A stretch of DNA of 64,000 nucleotides, taken from contig JAAROD010000007.1 in the NCBI GenBank assembly GCA_012274445.1, positions 124,001-188,000 on the forward strand, given 5' to 3'. The stretch comes from Sclerotiophoma versabilis. Lineage: Eukaryota; Ascomycota; Dothideomycetes; Pleosporales; Didymellaceae. How positions within the stretch are numbered: position 1 is the stretch's first letter; each line of letters opens with the position of its first letter. A model generated the notes under the pieces. It had not been told where the DNA came from and did no database searches. It saw only the letters and a list, made by a program, of their open reading frames with translations. The translations under genes were made by a program, and so were the position numbers. Positions 12,101 through 25,097 of the stretch are shown here, piece by piece.

Positions 12101-14150
12101 GCAACTTGCGGCACGCACACAAGAAGCTCGAGAAAACGAGCTCAGGTTTACAAGAATGGCGGAATACTCGCCTGCAGGCCTATTCATCGCTGATCACGCA
12201 GGGCGCATCACTTACTGTAACGATACATGGTTCGAGATATCCCGGGTGCCGAAAGAAAGAAATAAGACAGATAGATGGATAGACTACGTCAAAGAAGAGG
12301 ACCAAAAGCTAATACAGGACCACTGGAAACGTCTTGTCGAGAACACCGCTCCGATCAACGTCGAATTCAGATTCAAAGCGCCATGGGAAGACCGCAATGC
12401 CAAGGCAACAAGCGACACGTGGGTACTCTTCAGCGCCTTCCCTGAGAAAGATGAAAGTGGCCAGCTCAAGAGCGTCTTCGGGAGCATCACGAACATCAGT
12501 CCCCAGAAGTGGGCCGAAGGCTTCCAGAAACGGAAGATGGAAGAAGCTGTCGAGCTCAAAAGGCAGCAAGAGAACTTTATCGACATTACAAGTCACGAAA
12601 TGCGAAATCCGCTTAGCGCCATCCTACAATGCGCCGATGAGATCTCGACAGTCCTTGGCGACTTTAGGCAATCTGGTCTACAAACCATCGAACCTCGAAT
12701 CATTGTTGACGCGATCGATGCAGCCCAGACTATTGCTCTATGCGCCCAGCATCAGAAGAGAATCGTTGATGACGTCCTAACATTGTCGAAGCTTGACAGT
12801 GCGATGTTGATGGTCACTCCAGTCGATGCACAGCCACTGCAAGTCATCCAGCGTGCGCTCAAGATGTTTGAGGGCGAAGTACAAACAGCTGGCATACAAA
12901 TGGAGTTCGTGCTTAGCGACTCTTTTAAGAAGCTGAACATCGACTGGGTCAGAATCGATCCGTCTCGAGTACTTCAGGTCCTAATCAACCTAACTACCAA
13001 CGCAATCAAGTTCACGTCCACCGAAGAAACTCGCACCATCACCGTTGTGCTTTCAGCATCCACGACCCGGCCATCTGCAAGCAAATCACCCGCCGTTAGC
13101 TACTTCCCGATGAAATCGAAACACATCGATCAGACGCTTGGCCCAGACTGGGGTGACGGGGAGGAGGTTTTCCTCGAATTCCTTGTCCAAGATACAGGGC
13201 GAGGCCTTAGTGCAGAAGAGCTTAAACTCCTCTTCCAGCGCTTTTCTCAAGCAAGCCCACGCACACACGTGCAGTACGGCGGATCTGGTCTTGGCCTCTT
13301 CATCTCTCGTGAACTGACGGAGCTGCAAGGAGGCGAGATTGGTGTCTCATCTGAAGCCGGCAAAGGCAGTACGTTTGCCTTTTATATCAAGGGCCGTAGA
13401 AGCTCAGAACCAAAGGAAGTCATCGACAGCGTTCCCGCCGCTGTGGCATTATCTAGGAAAGCGTCGAACGCGAGAGACAAGGGACGTCTTGAACCACCAA
13501 AAATCAAGGACTTCGCTGCTCAACCGCCCATCAGCAAAGAACCAGAAAAATCAAAAAACCCTTACGCACACATCCGTGTCTTGATTGTCGAAGACAACCT
13601 TGGTACGTTATTCTCTAACCTTCCTTCGACCCTTCATTCCCTCTTTTGAGCATGCTTCTGATGCTCTACAGTGAATCAAAAAGTCCTCCAGCGGCAACTT
13701 CAGAATCGCGGCATAACAACAACCGTCGCTAACCACGGTGGCGAAGCCATAACACTTCTCTCATCCTCATCTTACCACGCCTCTTCTGGTCCTGGCGCAC
13801 CTGATGTCGGTGTCGTACTTATGGATAAAGAGATGCCTGTAATGGACGGCCTCGTATGTACTTCCAAAATCAGGGACATGGAGCGCAAGGGCGAGCTGAG
13901 ACGACATGTGCCAATCATCGCGGTGACAGCGAACGCACGCAGTGAGCAGATTGCCACGCTGCTTGCGGCAGGCATGGATGATGTAGTTTCCAAGCCATTT
14001 AGAATCGGAGAGCTGGTGCCCAAAATCGAGGAATTGAGCGCGAAGTATTGTGGCGAGAAGAGTGGCAGAGAAAAGTTGCAGGAGAAGGTGTTGCAGACGA
14101 ATGATAGCGGTGTGAGCTTTGCTGTGCCTGATAAGAAGAGGTCCCGATGA
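9200..14150 (+). CDS. Large PAS/GAF hybrid histidine kinase
   Basis: Four exons (9200-11013, 11071-11141, 11191-13602, 13672-14150; introns 57, 49 and 69 bp) give 1591 residues. There are no membrane segments, so it is probably a soluble sensor. The first ~580 residues are Ser/Pro/Arg-rich and disordered. Then comes a PAS-like sensor (about 590-720: AAMYWGEELVAIYNEAYIG, GQKHPTLMG), a GAF-like region (about 730-940), a second PAS (about 960-1080, ITYCNDTWFEISRV), and an H-box with His about 1097 (ITSHEMRNPLSAI). The ATPase boxes follow (QVLINLTTNAIKF, QDTGRGLS, GGSGLGLFIS), then a receiver domain with Asp about 1484 (LMDKEMPVMDG) and Lys in SKPF. The transmitter and receiver look intact, so it should feed a histidine phosphotransfer protein. 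The signal sensed is unknown. Translation might start at the in-frame ATG at 9407 instead of 9200. Confidence 0.9.
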
Positions 14151-17100
14151 GCCTGGTTTTGTTGCTCATTTACAAATTTTTTGCATGGTGTTTTGGGCGC
14201 ATATCACGAATGATGCCACCACATCGGTTTTGTCTTTGAGCATCTCGGATTGGATAGGATTGGAAAAGGAAGAGTGCATATTGGTGCACCTTCCATTTGT
14301 GTTGAAACAATACCCCATGGTCACGCTACGCTTCTTAGCAGAGGACGCGCAGTTCTAATAATGAATTGTAATGTCAATGTCACCAAAGTTCCACCCTCTT
14401 GTAACAGAAGAATAGATGACGGTCAGCCAACCTTGCTTACACTCACTTAGCTAAGGAGTTGGAGCTTATAGGCCAAAGAGAGCTAGCTCAGGAGTTGAAC
14501 CACGCTATGTTCCGCAATTGAAGTAGAGTGTGCCCTGGGCGTGATCCGTATCAGCATCTTCCCATTGGTCCTGGAGGTCTCTCGTGTTCGGGGCTGCTCT
14601 AAGGTCACCATACGAGTATGCACAGCCAAGGATAGGATAGGAAAGAGTATCCCAAAGCACACTGTGAATAAACGTAGCTTTTTGCAAATGTGTTTCTTAC
14701 ACTGCAAGCCCTAGGCTTACCACACCCTCAGGGATATGCTACCGAAACCCGGATCAACCGGTTTGGCGAGGTCATGAAGAACTGCATCAAAAACTGTAGG
14801 GCTACCTTCAATATTGATTCTCTAGCCTCATACCTGGTTTGTAGAGAAGATCGGCTGTCTCGTAAGTAGGCTCCACGTCAAAGACTCGAGTTTCTTCATT
14901 TCCAGGCTCGCTCTGTGGAGCTTACCAGTGCCTTGGTTGATGATTGTACTGTAACTCTTACTGTCACCCTGACGAAATTTGGTAAATAATACGTTCTTGC
15001 TCTTCCATTTCCGAGATGAGTATATGTTGTGGGGTTTGATCTAGGATGCCGGTCAGGTGCGCGAGCGTGCTTGAGATATGCGCGTACCGGTGCATGAGTC
15101 TGCATCCCAACAGCACAAAGTTGTTCAAGACCTCTCTGTGGTCAAATATGGGCTTCCTGGATTGTTCATTGTTGAGTGAATTCACGATGGGCCCCTAATG
15201 TGAATGGAATCAAAAATCTGATCGAAAAGACCTGACGTGTTTCGTAAGCAACCAAAATGTATCCACTATTATTAGTGGAAAACAGTAAATCTCTGCATCT
15301 GTGCATGACGAAGTCTTCATTTGTGTTTACTCGTGTATGTTGTTGCGGTTCCATGAGAAACATCCTACCTACATCCATCTACGTGAGAGCACGTTGTGAA
15401 TTTTCTTTGATCACTCTGATCTCAGCGTCGCCAATACACAATGCAGCTCTCATCCTTATTCTTGGTAGGTTCTGCATAAATCTCTTGCTTTTTAAAAGCT
15501 CCTTGTGTCTGACTAATAGAGGCTTGAGGGATCGACGGTGTTGTTGTTATGTCACTCGAAGGTACGAGGGGATGTATCGCCGCAGACGAGGGTTTACCAC
15601 TTCACTCACCTACCTGCGTAACTAGCGAAAAACTCATCAACTCTAAGTCTGTGTAATCCCACAGTACTATGCAATTAAAACTTGTTTCTCGCGCTGTCCT
15701 GCCGACTTCTTAACAACAACCCAGTCCTTAAGCCCGACTCGACTCACCATACCACCACCACCACCACCCTGTTCCAACGCTGGAGGCGGTGCCTCGAAAC
15801 CAGCCCACTAGTTGCACATCAGTTTAGCGACTCTTGCCTCCAAAAGCCTGCAGCCTCATCTAAGGGATACTCTGGAGCAGATCAAACCTATATCACTATA
15901 TACGCTACAAAGCAGCCGCATCGGTCATCTGGGACTACCTTGTGTTGATATGCACATTAGCCTGTTGCTTTCTTGTCGGATAGATTATCACGGCATGGTC
16001 CTTCTTTTTACAGGACGAGCACCTTCGCGCTCCATGTTCTGTAAGAATGATGTAGCTCTGCCTATCTGACTTTGTTTCTGCAATTTTTGGACACTGTGAG
16101 GTCGCCGCAAGGTTGTGGTTGCTTGCATGGTAGATGGCAATGCATCGAATGGTATCTTCCGACTTGCTAGTTGGCACCCATAGTTTGAAACCCCTACTCT
16201 TATCTATTGAATCTCCACCTTTTGGTGAAGGGCATGTGAGTAAAGGGATTTAAGTTAGTCAATCATCCAAACGTTTAGACCAGCCGCGATCGTTTGGAGA
16301 GTAGATTTCGATTCGGGATGTCTCAACTGTCAACACGACACTCGAACTACCTTTCAAAGGCCAGATTCAGGCGAAAAAGTACATGTGCATAATCAAAGCA
16401 ATTGGTATCTATTATAACGGATCTAGTGGTGCGATCACATAGCGGAGCCCACAATCCTTTAGCTCTGATCAATCTGAGTCTGCTAAGGTTCCTCGCTCGA
16501 AAGAAGAGCACGGTCTTCTGTTCGAAACAGATCTGATATAGGCGCAATTGCGGTCATTACTATCCCAAGAGTAAGTGTCCTTGTTTGGGCTTGCATTGTT
16601 GCTCCGTCATCAGATTTTCAAGGAAGCACTGTACCACCACCAGACCACAGAAACCAACCTTGATACCTATGTCATATTCCCTCGCGTTCTGTCTCTGATC
16701 GATCAGAATGTTTACGGCAACTATGATACGAGAGCGTTTTCTATGCATTGTTCGATCTGATCATCTTTACAGACGAACTTCATACCTCCTTCTCTGGATT
16801 TGACGCCTCCAAGCAACGATTCCCGTACAAGAACATCGATAACAGTAAGACGGAAATGAAGCGGATGATACAACTTGGTGATGAATACTCTCAATGTACA
16901 GAGGCAAGGCTATGGGCAAGATTCGTGCTGCCGACACTGACGGTCCTCGAAGTGCCGCCTACGCTGCCACTCAGGTGTGCGTGCGCATGAGGGATTTGTA
17001 GTTTCTGAGAGACATTTTATAGCAGTCACAGATAGACAAAGACACTCAATAGATACTTGGAAGAACTTTCGGTACAAACTATAAGAGAGGTTTCGAGGGA

Positions 17101-17763
17101 CATGTTCGCGGAAGGCGTTGATAGTCATCCAGGGTTTCAGGAGACGATATAACTTATCGACGTCTAGGCGATACCTCGAGAAAGTAAGTTGTCTGCAAAC
17201 GAGTTTTCTCACTTTTTCTGGTCAGTGGATAAGATGTTCATCATTGGACTGCGTGAGATGAATAGGAAAACAAATGTGAAAGTACGCCAACACATCGGAT
17301 CCAGCACGTGATGGCACGCAATTGGAATGTACCTTCCGTCACTGCGCAAATTTCATCATCACCTACAACGGCACACTCACCCCAGCATTTGCTGTACATA
17401 CCCATTTCCAGAATCAAACCCTTGGTTGCGAATGAATTGGAGACGTGTGCATGCTCATTCGGTATCGATGTGAATGGCGCAGGTAAGGTGGGGTCAAAAC
17501 TAATCAATGTTTAGTAAACCAAGTACAAAACAACATCGGTGTCCAGCTATTGATGCCCAATTCAACGCTTCGGAACCTTCAAGATTTGATCGACCACACA
17601 GTCTGCGACATAGTATAAATAGCACAACATCGAAATATTACGGTAGTATCGTTTACTCCTCAAAAGCGCTGCCAGGGTATACATTCGTAAGCATTATTAT
17701 TAAAAGTCGCACGCAATCTCACATCACACCTCGTAGATTTAGACCGACATATAGATTGAATAT
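14151..17763. other. 3.6-kb gene-free stretch
   Basis: No open frame above about 120 codons, no splice-joinable set of exons and no recognisable domain on either strand. A short (ACC)n tract lies at about 15749-15768. Composition is near that of other spacers, without the CpG loss seen at 48.6 kb. It may contain regulatory DNA for the flanking kinase or the MFS gene's 3' end. I see nothing specific. Confidence 0.5.
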
Positions 17764-19416
17764 CTAGAGGGTGTACCTGAAACCCTTCTGGTCGCCCTCA
17801 GAATACTCAAGCTCGACTTCGCCGCGGTCTGCACTCTTGTTCTGTCTCATGGAGATGAAGGTTACGATACCGACAAGAAGCAGGGAGAACAAGCTGGTTG
17901 CAATACAGGCGTAGATGCCCGGGCGGTAGTGGGGCGCATCTTGGGTCCTGAAAACCAGACCTCCGGCAATACCACCAACACCGCCCATACCGACAAGCGT
18001 TGCTGAGCAGAAAGCGCGCTTCCATTGTCCACGGATGTTGTTTGCCTGGTACGACATCGTTGCTGGAACGTTACTGTTGGCGCCCGCAGTGGTCAAGAAG
18101 ACGCCGAAGTACCTGACCGCTGGCGACTTCGCAAAACCCATGATGGGCAGACCAATCAGGCAGAGAATCATGTTGAAAACAATGATAGGGCCACGAATCT
18201 TCTTCTTGTCACCCACCCATCCACACCCGTACATAATGATGGCAGCGAATCCGTAGGGTGGCGCGACCAGGCACTGCGCAGCGCCGACACTGAAGCCCAT
18301 GTTTCGTTGCAGAATGATGGGTAGGAAATATGCGAGCGCATACGAAACTGTAGTGGTGTTGAAAAAAATCTAGGCACAGTCAGTACAGCCTCTCATGCGT
18401 GCCTTATACGACTTACCAAAGCGTAGCACCAGACTTTAAAGTCCAGGCCGCCCTTGAAAAACTTCCTCGTGTTCCATGGCTCAGGCTTAGCATCACCGCG
18501 ATCCTTATCGACACGGTTAATGATGAACTTGGCTTCCCGCTCGGTCAGGAACTTCCAAGATGTGTGGGCCTTGTCCGGGAAGTCGACTAACAACCAGTAT
18601 GCGACAATACCAAGGAAACAAGTCAAAGCACCTTCGATGATGAAGATCCTATAGATTGTCAGTACTAGGTGAGGGAAAAGATCGGATATGAAAAACGTAC
18701 CAGCGCCAACCTGTCAGACCTTCCCTTCCATTCAATTGCATCAGGCCGTATGCAAGTATACCAGCACAAGCAGATGCCAAGCTCCCAAGGATGTAGAAGA
18801 CACTGTATCGCTTGCCAATATCGTAACGTGTGTACCAGGTGGACATCAGATATACGCAGGAAGGAAAGAATCCGGCTTCTAAGATACCAAGGACGATTCT
18901 CAACGCGGCCAGGGATTCCCAATCTTTAGAAAAGCCCATTCCGATCATCACTGCTCCCCAAAGAGTCACAATTGTCGATAGGTGCACGCGAGGCCCAAGG
19001 TAACGAATGATTACAGTCGAGGGTGGCTGGAAGACGATGTACGTCGTGAAGAAGACAAGAGTCACAACCGAGTAACGCGAGACACTGCCCATGAGGACGT
19101 TGAGGTTCAACTCTTGGTTCATACTGCAGCTTGATCAGTATTGTTACCTACGCAGTAAGAGTTTTCTAACGCACCCAGCAATGGCAGCAGCCGACAAGTT
19201 TGTGCGATCCATCAGCGAAATGCAGTAGAGCACTCCGACCGTGACGACAAGACGACGATCGACACGGTGGATGATCTTTCGCTGTTCAGTGGGGGTGAAC
19301 TCGCACTCATAATCATCGTGCGTAGAACTGTTGACGTCTTCCTTGTGAGTCACGATCTCCTTCTCTTGGTCGACATTATAGTCATTGTGGTATGCGGTCT
19401 GCGTATTGTTTGCCAT
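17764..19416 (-). CDS. MFS transporter, anion:cation symporter (allantoate permease-like)
   Basis: Four exons (19416-19175, 19123-18701, 18648-18417, 18369-17764; introns 51, 52 and 47 bp) give 500 residues. The cytosolic N-terminus is acidic and ends in the HRVDRRLVVTVGVLYCISLMDRTNLSAA stretch, the usual first helix of the Dal5/Tna1/Vht1-like ACS family (core RRLV and DRTN). Twelve hydrophobic segments can be traced, with a long central loop after helix 6 (TEREAKFIINRVDKDRGDA) and a short hydrophilic tail. This family imports organic anions such as allantoate, nicotinate, pantothenate or biotin across the plasma membrane; the substrate cannot be told from sequence. An in-frame ATG 28 codons upstream (19500) exists, but the MANNTQ start has the better context. 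Confidence 0.9.
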
Positions 19417-22184
19417 CTTTGCGGTATCAGCAAGCAAGCTGGGGGAGAACAAACAAGGAGCTTGTGTCGCGGCAGTGGATAGATGATTGCACGATACCAT
19501 TATATGCTCAGCTGGCCCCTGTATGTCCCGCCATTACACACTGCCAAGCAACCTGTGGGCCATTTCTCGACGCCGAAAATCTGGAAAGATACCGAGGCCT
19601 CGGCGATCCCACCCATTGAAGAGATGTGATCTCAATAATCCCAGCGACGACTCCAGGATTGTGGAGAGCCCCAAAATGACTGAAAGGGAGGCGCTCTGGG
19701 CGCTCAGCGGCGGACAAGTCTGGGGTTTGACTTGGCGCGTGGAGACCCCGCATGTGAGAGGACGCCTCTTCGTTAGGGGACCCACTCACGGACCAATCGA
19801 GACGCGCAGTCATGGCCGCACGACTCTCCGCTCGAGTCCTGCAACTCTCTGATTGATGTCAAAGGCGAGAGTGCACGTTTAGGAGGCGTGGAACTAAAAC
19901 TAAGTCAAGCCAACGCGTGGTTCTTTGTTCAAACGTCGATCAACGTCGAGCGTTGTGTCCTCTTGCAACTGGCGATGATCTGCATGTCACCACGTCTCAA
20001 GCGCTCGCACGCGGGGTAACTCCACGGGCATTGCAACACTCCACATTTTCCGTCTAGATTGGCCAAACTGGGATACTTCTCCGGTGGTGGGTATGGGGGC
20101 GATGTGTCGATAACATGATGCAACAACACCAAGCCGCACCACACTGGAAGATGCACTTAACATCTGCCGTGGCTTGACATCCGGCTTGGCATTTTTGGAT
20201 CGCATTCGTCAGCTGCACCTAGTGCTTGTTGCTGAAGAAGCATCTGCGACGCACGAACAAGTCTTCATATCCTATGGAACTGGTCAGGATGCCGACACAT
20301 AGTGCATGCACCTGCTATCATTCCCTCATATGCACATCAACAAAGGATTGGAGTTCAGGGTCGTACAGAAGGCTGTGCTGGATACGACCAGGGGTCATCC
20401 GACTTTCGCGTACTAGCGGCTCGTTTTTGACCTGTCATTGGCATCTCAACATGCGCTTTCGGGCGACAACTTCCGCACTTGCAGACGTCCGCGGCCTTTC
20501 ACCGACCTTCCAAGACTTTAGGCTGATGCAGCGGTGTCTTCGTCGGGAGACTAGTAGGCCCCATGAGCCGGGAAATTGCTTTGCGTTCTCCTTTGATAAC
20601 GCCTTGGATATCCGTGCGATCTTGGCGCCAGCCGAAGGTATGCTCTCTTGTGGAATACGGTCCCTTTGAGAGTACTTGTCTCATTTGAACGTACTTTGTG
20701 GGGCGTTTAGGGTCGCTCTTCAAGCAAGTTACGCATTCTTGTAGAATATGGACAAGTGAACACCTTGTTGCTGACCAAACTTAGCACTCTATAGCAGGCG
20801 GTCACAAGTAGCAGCTACTCACGGCCTCTTCAACACCATGATCACGGTACTACATCCTGAGATAGTCCAATTACTACACCCTTGGCCACAAGCATAGGTC
20901 TTGATCCGGATCCAGGCACAGCTATCCAAATCCTTGCATATCAACCGTTGTGCCACATGGTCATCCCAACTTGGAAGTTTAATAAAGACCAACTTTTATG
21001 TCGTACCCAGATGCTTGGTCCTGCTGGGGGCTCTTCCCCGGATCAGCAATGTCCCAGATCTGGCACTGTCCGCCAATCATGACATGGTCATCATCTTAGG
21101 GACCGAGGTGTTAATTCGAGACCTTATGCACCACGACGCCATACACTGCGCCTCTTTTTACCTTTCAACTTCACTTTGATCTACGCAAAATATCACCAAT
21201 CACGACAGTCACTTTGACCGAGGCTTCTTTCCCGTCGCCAATAAGCCACCCGATAGCTTCCGTAGCCCAAACGCAGTTCAGACGAACAACCACACCACCG
21301 TCTACCTGCGTGTTGAAGAGGAACAATTCTGAAGAAAAACACCAATAAGAAACTCAATCTTCGAAGACAGACCGAGGCTTTCCTTTTGCCGCCAAGTGGC
21401 TAAGCGATGCTGAACAGGGTGGTGCAGCATGCAGGCCAGCCACAATAAACAATTACCGTGCGCGACATACGGGTGCGGTGTACGACGACTTAGATGTCAG
21501 AGGTCAATAGTCTGAGGCTTCAAGTCTCAGTTCAACGGCCTCTATTCACTGCTGATAGACGCCTTACGTCTCACCTCCATTGAAGTTAGCTTCGCTTCCC
21601 GGCTTTAGTCTTCCACTCCCAATTCTGACCTTCCTCCCCTCGACTAGAGTCGACAGACGTTAGTCTTTCTTTGACCTCGACCTGATCATTTCGATACTCC
21701 ATGCAGGTTTATAAACATTTCTTGATCGTGAATAGCCCTGTTGACATGAAGGACAGAATATTCTGTGTATGACAGTCAGCTGATCTGAATTCAAGATGTG
21801 AGGAGTGAAGGACCGCACTAACTCTTTTATAAGAACAAGCTGCTCGGAGCCATACAATGGCGCACGTGCGCATTCATGTGAGCATGCGCGAACGTCATGC
21901 TTCGACTTAGTTGTTATTGAAAGAACATCGCGAACACTACGTACAACATGAAGTGTCGTTGCCATTCCGAGGCTAACGTGAGGATCCAACTTTTTGTGTA
22001 GGTTTCGGGTTCGCGAAAGCCCGGTTCGGTCCGAAATTATTGGCGATCCGGGGGCTAGTCTTCGGACGACCAACGTAAAAGCACTGCACCTGTATCACAT
22101 TCTGTATTTCTAAAGTCATCTTCTGCCAAGGGCTACTTTCAGCACGCGAGAAGGTCAAGTTCTATCCGCACGGCCCCTACAAAG
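19417..22184. other. 2.8-kb divergent intergenic region
   Basis: It separates the minus-strand MFS gene from the plus-strand hydrolase gene. A 147-codon open frame at 20226-20669 has no protein-like pattern and overlaps an opposite-strand frame. No repeats or RNA genes were recognised. Confidence 0.5.
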
Positions 22185-23051
22185 ATGTCAGAAACAACCA
22201 CCACCGACCTAAAGCACAAGACCAACACACTATCATCCGGTTCGATTTCACACATATGGCGTACAGAAGCAGAATCTACTCGCGCTAACATATTACTTCA
22301 GCACGGTTTTTGCGAGTACGCTGAACGTTATGTCGATGCACACCACAGTCTTGTCCGAGAATTCAACAGCGCAGGCTACACTGTCTACGCACTTGACATG
22401 TGGGGCCATGGACGGTCGCCAGGTATAAGAGGAGTGACCCATATTGAAAAAGCTGTACAAGACCACGTGGAGTTAAGGAGAATTGCCAGTAAGGATGGGC
22501 TGCCAATCATCCTTTTCGGGCACTCTCTAGGCGGCCTCGTTACTGCGGGGAGTGCGACAATGGACCCGGAGAACATCGCCGGAGTCGTAATGACAGGTCC
22601 TGCACTGCCAGATCTACTTCCGGGCATCGCCAGAGCTGCTGTTGGGATGTTGGCCAGGAGCATGCCTACGGTTTCTGTTCCGATGCCAGCTTCCGGGCTT
22701 GATGGCTTGACCAGAGACCAGGAAGAAATTAAGAGGTTCACTAGTGATCCGCTTGTGCCACAACGGCAGATACCGTTTCTCATAGCCGCGACTGCGCTGG
22801 ATACAATGCAGAAAATCAACTATGGACTGAAGCATTGGAAAGTGCCGACGCTGGTTATGCACGGAACGGCAGATACATATACAGAGTGGGGAAGAAGCGA
22901 GACGTTCGTGAATGGTATTGCTTCAGAAGACAAAGCGTTTCACAAGTACGAGGATGGGAGACACGAGCTATTGCATGACCCGCCGTGTAGCGATGAGGTT
23001 TTTACGATGATTATGGAGTGGGTAGATAAGCATATTCAACATGGTCTTTAG
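22185..23051 (+). CDS. Alpha/beta hydrolase, monoacylglycerol lipase-like (S33 family)
   Basis: A single-exon 288-residue enzyme of the usual length for the family. It has the early oxyanion segment LLQHGFCEYAERY, the lid-proximal YALDMWGHGRSPG segment, and the nucleophile elbow GHSLGG with Ser about 114. The catalytic Asp is about 230 (HGTADTYTE) and the His about 260 (DGRHELLHD). All three triad residues are in the expected order and spacing. Members hydrolyse monoacylglycerols or related esters, like yeast Yju3, at lipid droplets or membranes. There is no signal peptide. Substrate preference is inferred from the family only. Confidence 0.88.
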   Translation: MSETTTTDLKHKTNTLSSGSISHIWRTEAESTRANILLQHGFCEYAERYVDAHHSLVREFNSAGYTVYALDMWGHGRSPGIRGVTHIEKAVQDHVELRRIASKDGLPIILFGHSLGGLVTAGSATMDPENIAGVVMTGPALPDLLPGIARAAVGMLARSMPTVSVPMPASGLDGLTRDQEEIKRFTSDPLVPQRQIPFLIAATALDTMQKINYGLKHWKVPTLVMHGTADTYTEWGRSETFVNGIASEDKAFHKYEDGRHELLHDPPCSDEVFTMIMEWVDKHIQHGL

Positions 23052-23556
23052 CATTAGTATACTCGCTCATGCTACCTGAGTTTTTGCTACATCACTCATA
23101 CCATTCCCCTTCGCCGGTACAATGAGCCTTGCATTACCTTGTATCTTCAACCCTGATGTGGGTGTTCTATAGGCAAGGCTTTGGGTTTATAGTATCGACC
23201 AACTGATCCGTGGGACTTGCTATCACTCGGCCTTACATTTCCTGACATGCGCCGTCGCTCAAATACTAAGATTAACGATATGTTTAGTGCTCGTTTGGGT
23301 ACGCAAAACTTCAAAACGACACGCAGGATACGGTGGTTGAGGTTGTGCAGTGATTAGTATTGTCAGATTCGATGTCTAACGTCGCTGGCTTCAAGACGAA
23401 TTCGGGAGGCATGCAGGTGTCCAGAAAACCTCCACTCACCGACACCGAACGTAACATGACCAAGGAAGGAAATCGAAAGCCTGAATTCAAGATCAGGCAG
23501 CTTATGTGTAGTCACTTATTTACTCGGCTACCTTTAGAGGTTCCTCTCAAGCTTCT
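23052..23556. other. Convergent 3' spacer
   Basis: A half-kilobase stretch between the stop of the plus-strand hydrolase gene and the stop of the minus-strand hypothetical gene. No coding or structural element was seen. Confidence 0.45.
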
Positions 23557-25097
23557 TTACCGGAACGGCTGCGGTGCGCATGGACGCTTCATGTTCAAGT
23601 CCTCGTTATCCTTAGTGAAAGTTGCGTAGTTCAGACAGTTTCCCATCTCATCAGGCAAATGCCACATCTGATCGTTCTGTATCACCAGCCAAAACAGATG
23701 GAACAGACCCATGCGAGCCGTGATCGTCCTTTTCCCTGCATCGAAAGCGTCCGTGATCTTCATGGGCTGGGAGTAGTGCAGCCGTGGTTCGTGTAGAACG
23801 GTCCTGGGTTTGAGGTCCCTTCGCATGTCTTCATACATCACTTTCTTGACATCCATGCGGAGAAACATGATCTCGTCGCTGCTGACTACGAAGGAGTAGC
23901 GGTGGTTGTTCATGAGCATCCATTGAACAATGTCGCCTGGAATAGTCAGCATACTGCTCACGGAAGGCTTATGGGGTTTTCCTTACCAAGAACGCAACGG
24001 AGGCTACACCATTTCGCCGTTTGCCGCAGTCTGGAGGCTCCAGATAAGGCACCGGGTTGGCCGGCAAGAAACTCTACATGCCCAATGAGACGTGCCTCTT
24101 GGGCCTCACCAAAATTTCTGAACTTGATGATATAACGTGGCGCCCATACACAGTCTTCTATGGCGATGTCTTCTTCTTCGGCGTTGCTCAGACTGCACTC
24201 TCTTGTCCTGGTCCATATTTTGAAGTTCTCGGTATCTAGCAGCATCTCGATCGCTACCTGGACAGCACGTACTACATGATCTTCGAAGTCGCATTCGAAC
24301 GCTTTGGCGTTGTCGCGAACAACAGAAATCTTCGAGTTAAAGAATTTGGCGGGCGCTGGATCCCATCGTAATTCGTCGAGTGCATGAGAGTAACGTTTGT
24401 TCATCCACTGATCCATGACTTCATCCTTGAACCTCTCCTAAGGTTTCATGAACCCAGTGTACCACATCTTTTCGTCGTAAGGCGAGACGAACATCGGAGC
24501 GCAGGGTGTGCCAGTAGTCGAGAAAGTATGGTCGAGGGTAATTGGGTTAAACAAGACGGATTTAGGGCCCCTCGGGTGGTCTTTGCCATTCGCATTCGTA
24601 GTGTTGCGTAGTGCGCAAAGGCGTAAGTGTGGTTTGTTCGTTGGACTAGAACGCTTGATGGGACCTGGCGTGCTCCAAGGGCGAATAGGTTCGATGACGG
24701 GAGCCGAAGCATCAAATCCTTCATCGCCCTCTTGCACAGCTTCTCTCTGTACACTCCCATTTTTTCCATTTTGCTCTTTTTCGTCATCCTCGCCGAATTG
24801 CGAAATGGCTTCGAGCAGATCCCATTGGCACTGTTGCAGCGTTTGTATAGCTACACTGACAGGCTCCTTCGTGACTTGGATGAAGTCCGAAACTGAGTTA
24901 AGCTGTTCTGTGTTGAGACTAGCCATGTAGATTGCAATTTTTGAGCTGTCGCTTCGAGGGGGGCTGGGAATGTAGGTTGCAAGCTTCATGCCGTCGCTTG
25001 GGGAAGGGCTTTGGTTGACGGCTGGGTTCTTGTCTTTCTTCTCATATGTCTTCCGTCGTTTGTCTTTGTCTTTTCGAGAGCCTTCGCTGCTCGCCAT
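23557..25097 (-). pseudogene. Fungal hypothetical gene with UBA-like segment, broken by one in-frame TAG
   Basis: Reading from the ATG at 25097, 219 codons end at a TAG (24440-24438). The same frame then continues for 150 codons, crosses a 50-bp intron (23986-23937, chosen because it restores frame and has a CTGAC branch) and runs 125 more codons to a stop at 23557. The N-terminal half is basic then Ser/Pro-rich, with a UBA-like helix set at about 70-105 (VSVAIQTLQQCQWDLLEAIS). The C-terminal half resembles the large class of fungal hypothetical and FunK1-like proteins (DIVQWMLMNNHRYSFVVSSD). The break could be a nonsense mutation, a sequencing error, or the border of two genes, the second starting at the ATG at 24416. 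CAG to TAG would be a single C-to-T change. No intron of normal length removes the stop in frame. Confidence 0.6.

Noticed and set aside
20226..20669. 147-codon plus-strand frame
   Set aside because: No recognisable domain, no splice partner, composition like spacer translation.
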